A stretch of 46,903 nt of DNA, from NCBI GenBank assembly GCA_910574715.1, contig CAJTCH010000041.1, forward strand, positions 1 to 46,903, written 5' to 3'. Position 1 is the stretch's first letter; the number at the start of each line of letters is the position of its first letter. Below, piece by piece: positions 46,767-46,903 of this stretch. Origin of the DNA: Lachnospiraceae bacterium. GTDB taxonomy: Bacteria; Bacillota; Clostridia; Lachnospirales; Lachnospiraceae. Made by a program: the position numbers and the translations under genes. Below the pieces are notes generated by a model that searched no databases, was not told where the DNA came from, and worked only from the letters and a program-made list of their open reading frames with translations.

Positions 46767-46903
46767 CCTCCCTTTTCAACCCTAAAGTAGGATAATACGT
46801 ACTAAAAACCTTTTTCAATTGGTCATAACACCCTTTGAACCTTAAAAAAGTGCCGATTTTACGCCATTTTTGCTTGATTTTTATTTGAGTGTGTATTATA
46901 ATA

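Overview
The window reads as a chromosomal segment of a low-to-moderate-GC Firmicute of the class Clostridia, most likely a gut Lachnospiraceae (Dorea / Mediterraneibacter / Clostridium scindens type). The evidence is a cysteine T-box ahead of the order cysE-cysS-mrnC-rlmB-sigH, Clostridia-like glnS, glgX and pepF, AGGAGG-type ribosome binding sites, and the style of the surface-polysaccharide locus. The species call is inference. Almost every gene is on the minus strand, so transcription runs from high to low coordinates.

Region 1 (1-26.4 kb) is a surface polysaccharide (capsule/EPS) locus, read right to left. It opens with a helicase carrying five helicase-associated repeats, two tandem NusG-like antiterminator paralogs and a miniature Wzz-like protein. 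Next come a DegT aminotransferase, a phosphoglycosyl transferase that would start the repeat unit on undecaprenyl phosphate, a GT4 glycosyltransferase, a CDP-alcohol phosphotransferase with an IspD/TarI-type cytidylyltransferase and an NAD-dependent epimerase, a WbsX-type enzyme, an acetyltransferase, Wzy, Wzx, a GT92-like and a GT-B glycosyltransferase. The distal part is a tightly overlapping cassette: WecE-like aminotransferase, ATP-grasp ligase, two SDRs, an acetolactate-synthase-like TPP enzyme, a second ATP-grasp enzyme, a phosphoesterase and an MBOAT acyltransferase. I infer that it makes an unusual acyl group and attaches it to an amino sugar. The MBOAT gene is cut off by a damaged IS110-family element at the window start. 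The first ~21 kb is visibly more AT-rich than the rest, which suggests horizontal transfer.

The most interesting feature lies just upstream of that locus. A 299-bp segment (26495-26793) is bounded by 52-bp inverted repeats matching at 51 of 52 positions, and holds a consensus promoter (TTGACA, 17 bp, TAATAT with an extended -10). As sequenced the promoter points away from the locus and into a terminator-like hairpin. Inversion would point it at the helicase, NusG and capsule genes. The layout resembles the invertible promoters plus UpxY antiterminators of Bacteroides capsule loci, here in a Firmicute.

Region 2 (26.9-35.3 kb) is ordinary chromosome: a YjdF/DUF2238-like membrane protein, a MocR-type regulator, glnS, glgX, tRNA-Thr(GGT) and pepF, with clear rho-independent terminators.

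Region 3 (35.3-46.9 kb) mixes core and accessory genes. A hipBA toxin-antitoxin pair is bracketed by two homologous 63-bp terminator repeats. It is followed by the T-box-controlled cysE-cysS-mrnC-rlmB-sigH operon, an MBL-fold hydrolase, a Nudix remnant, a compact three-gene cassette (STAS-like DUF4325 protein, unknown small protein, HipA/CtkA-like kinase), a GNAT acetyltransferase, a DUF3990 ADP-ribosyltransferase-like toxin with a probable antitoxin, and a broken QueG-like iron-sulfur gene behind a promoter with a palindromic operator.
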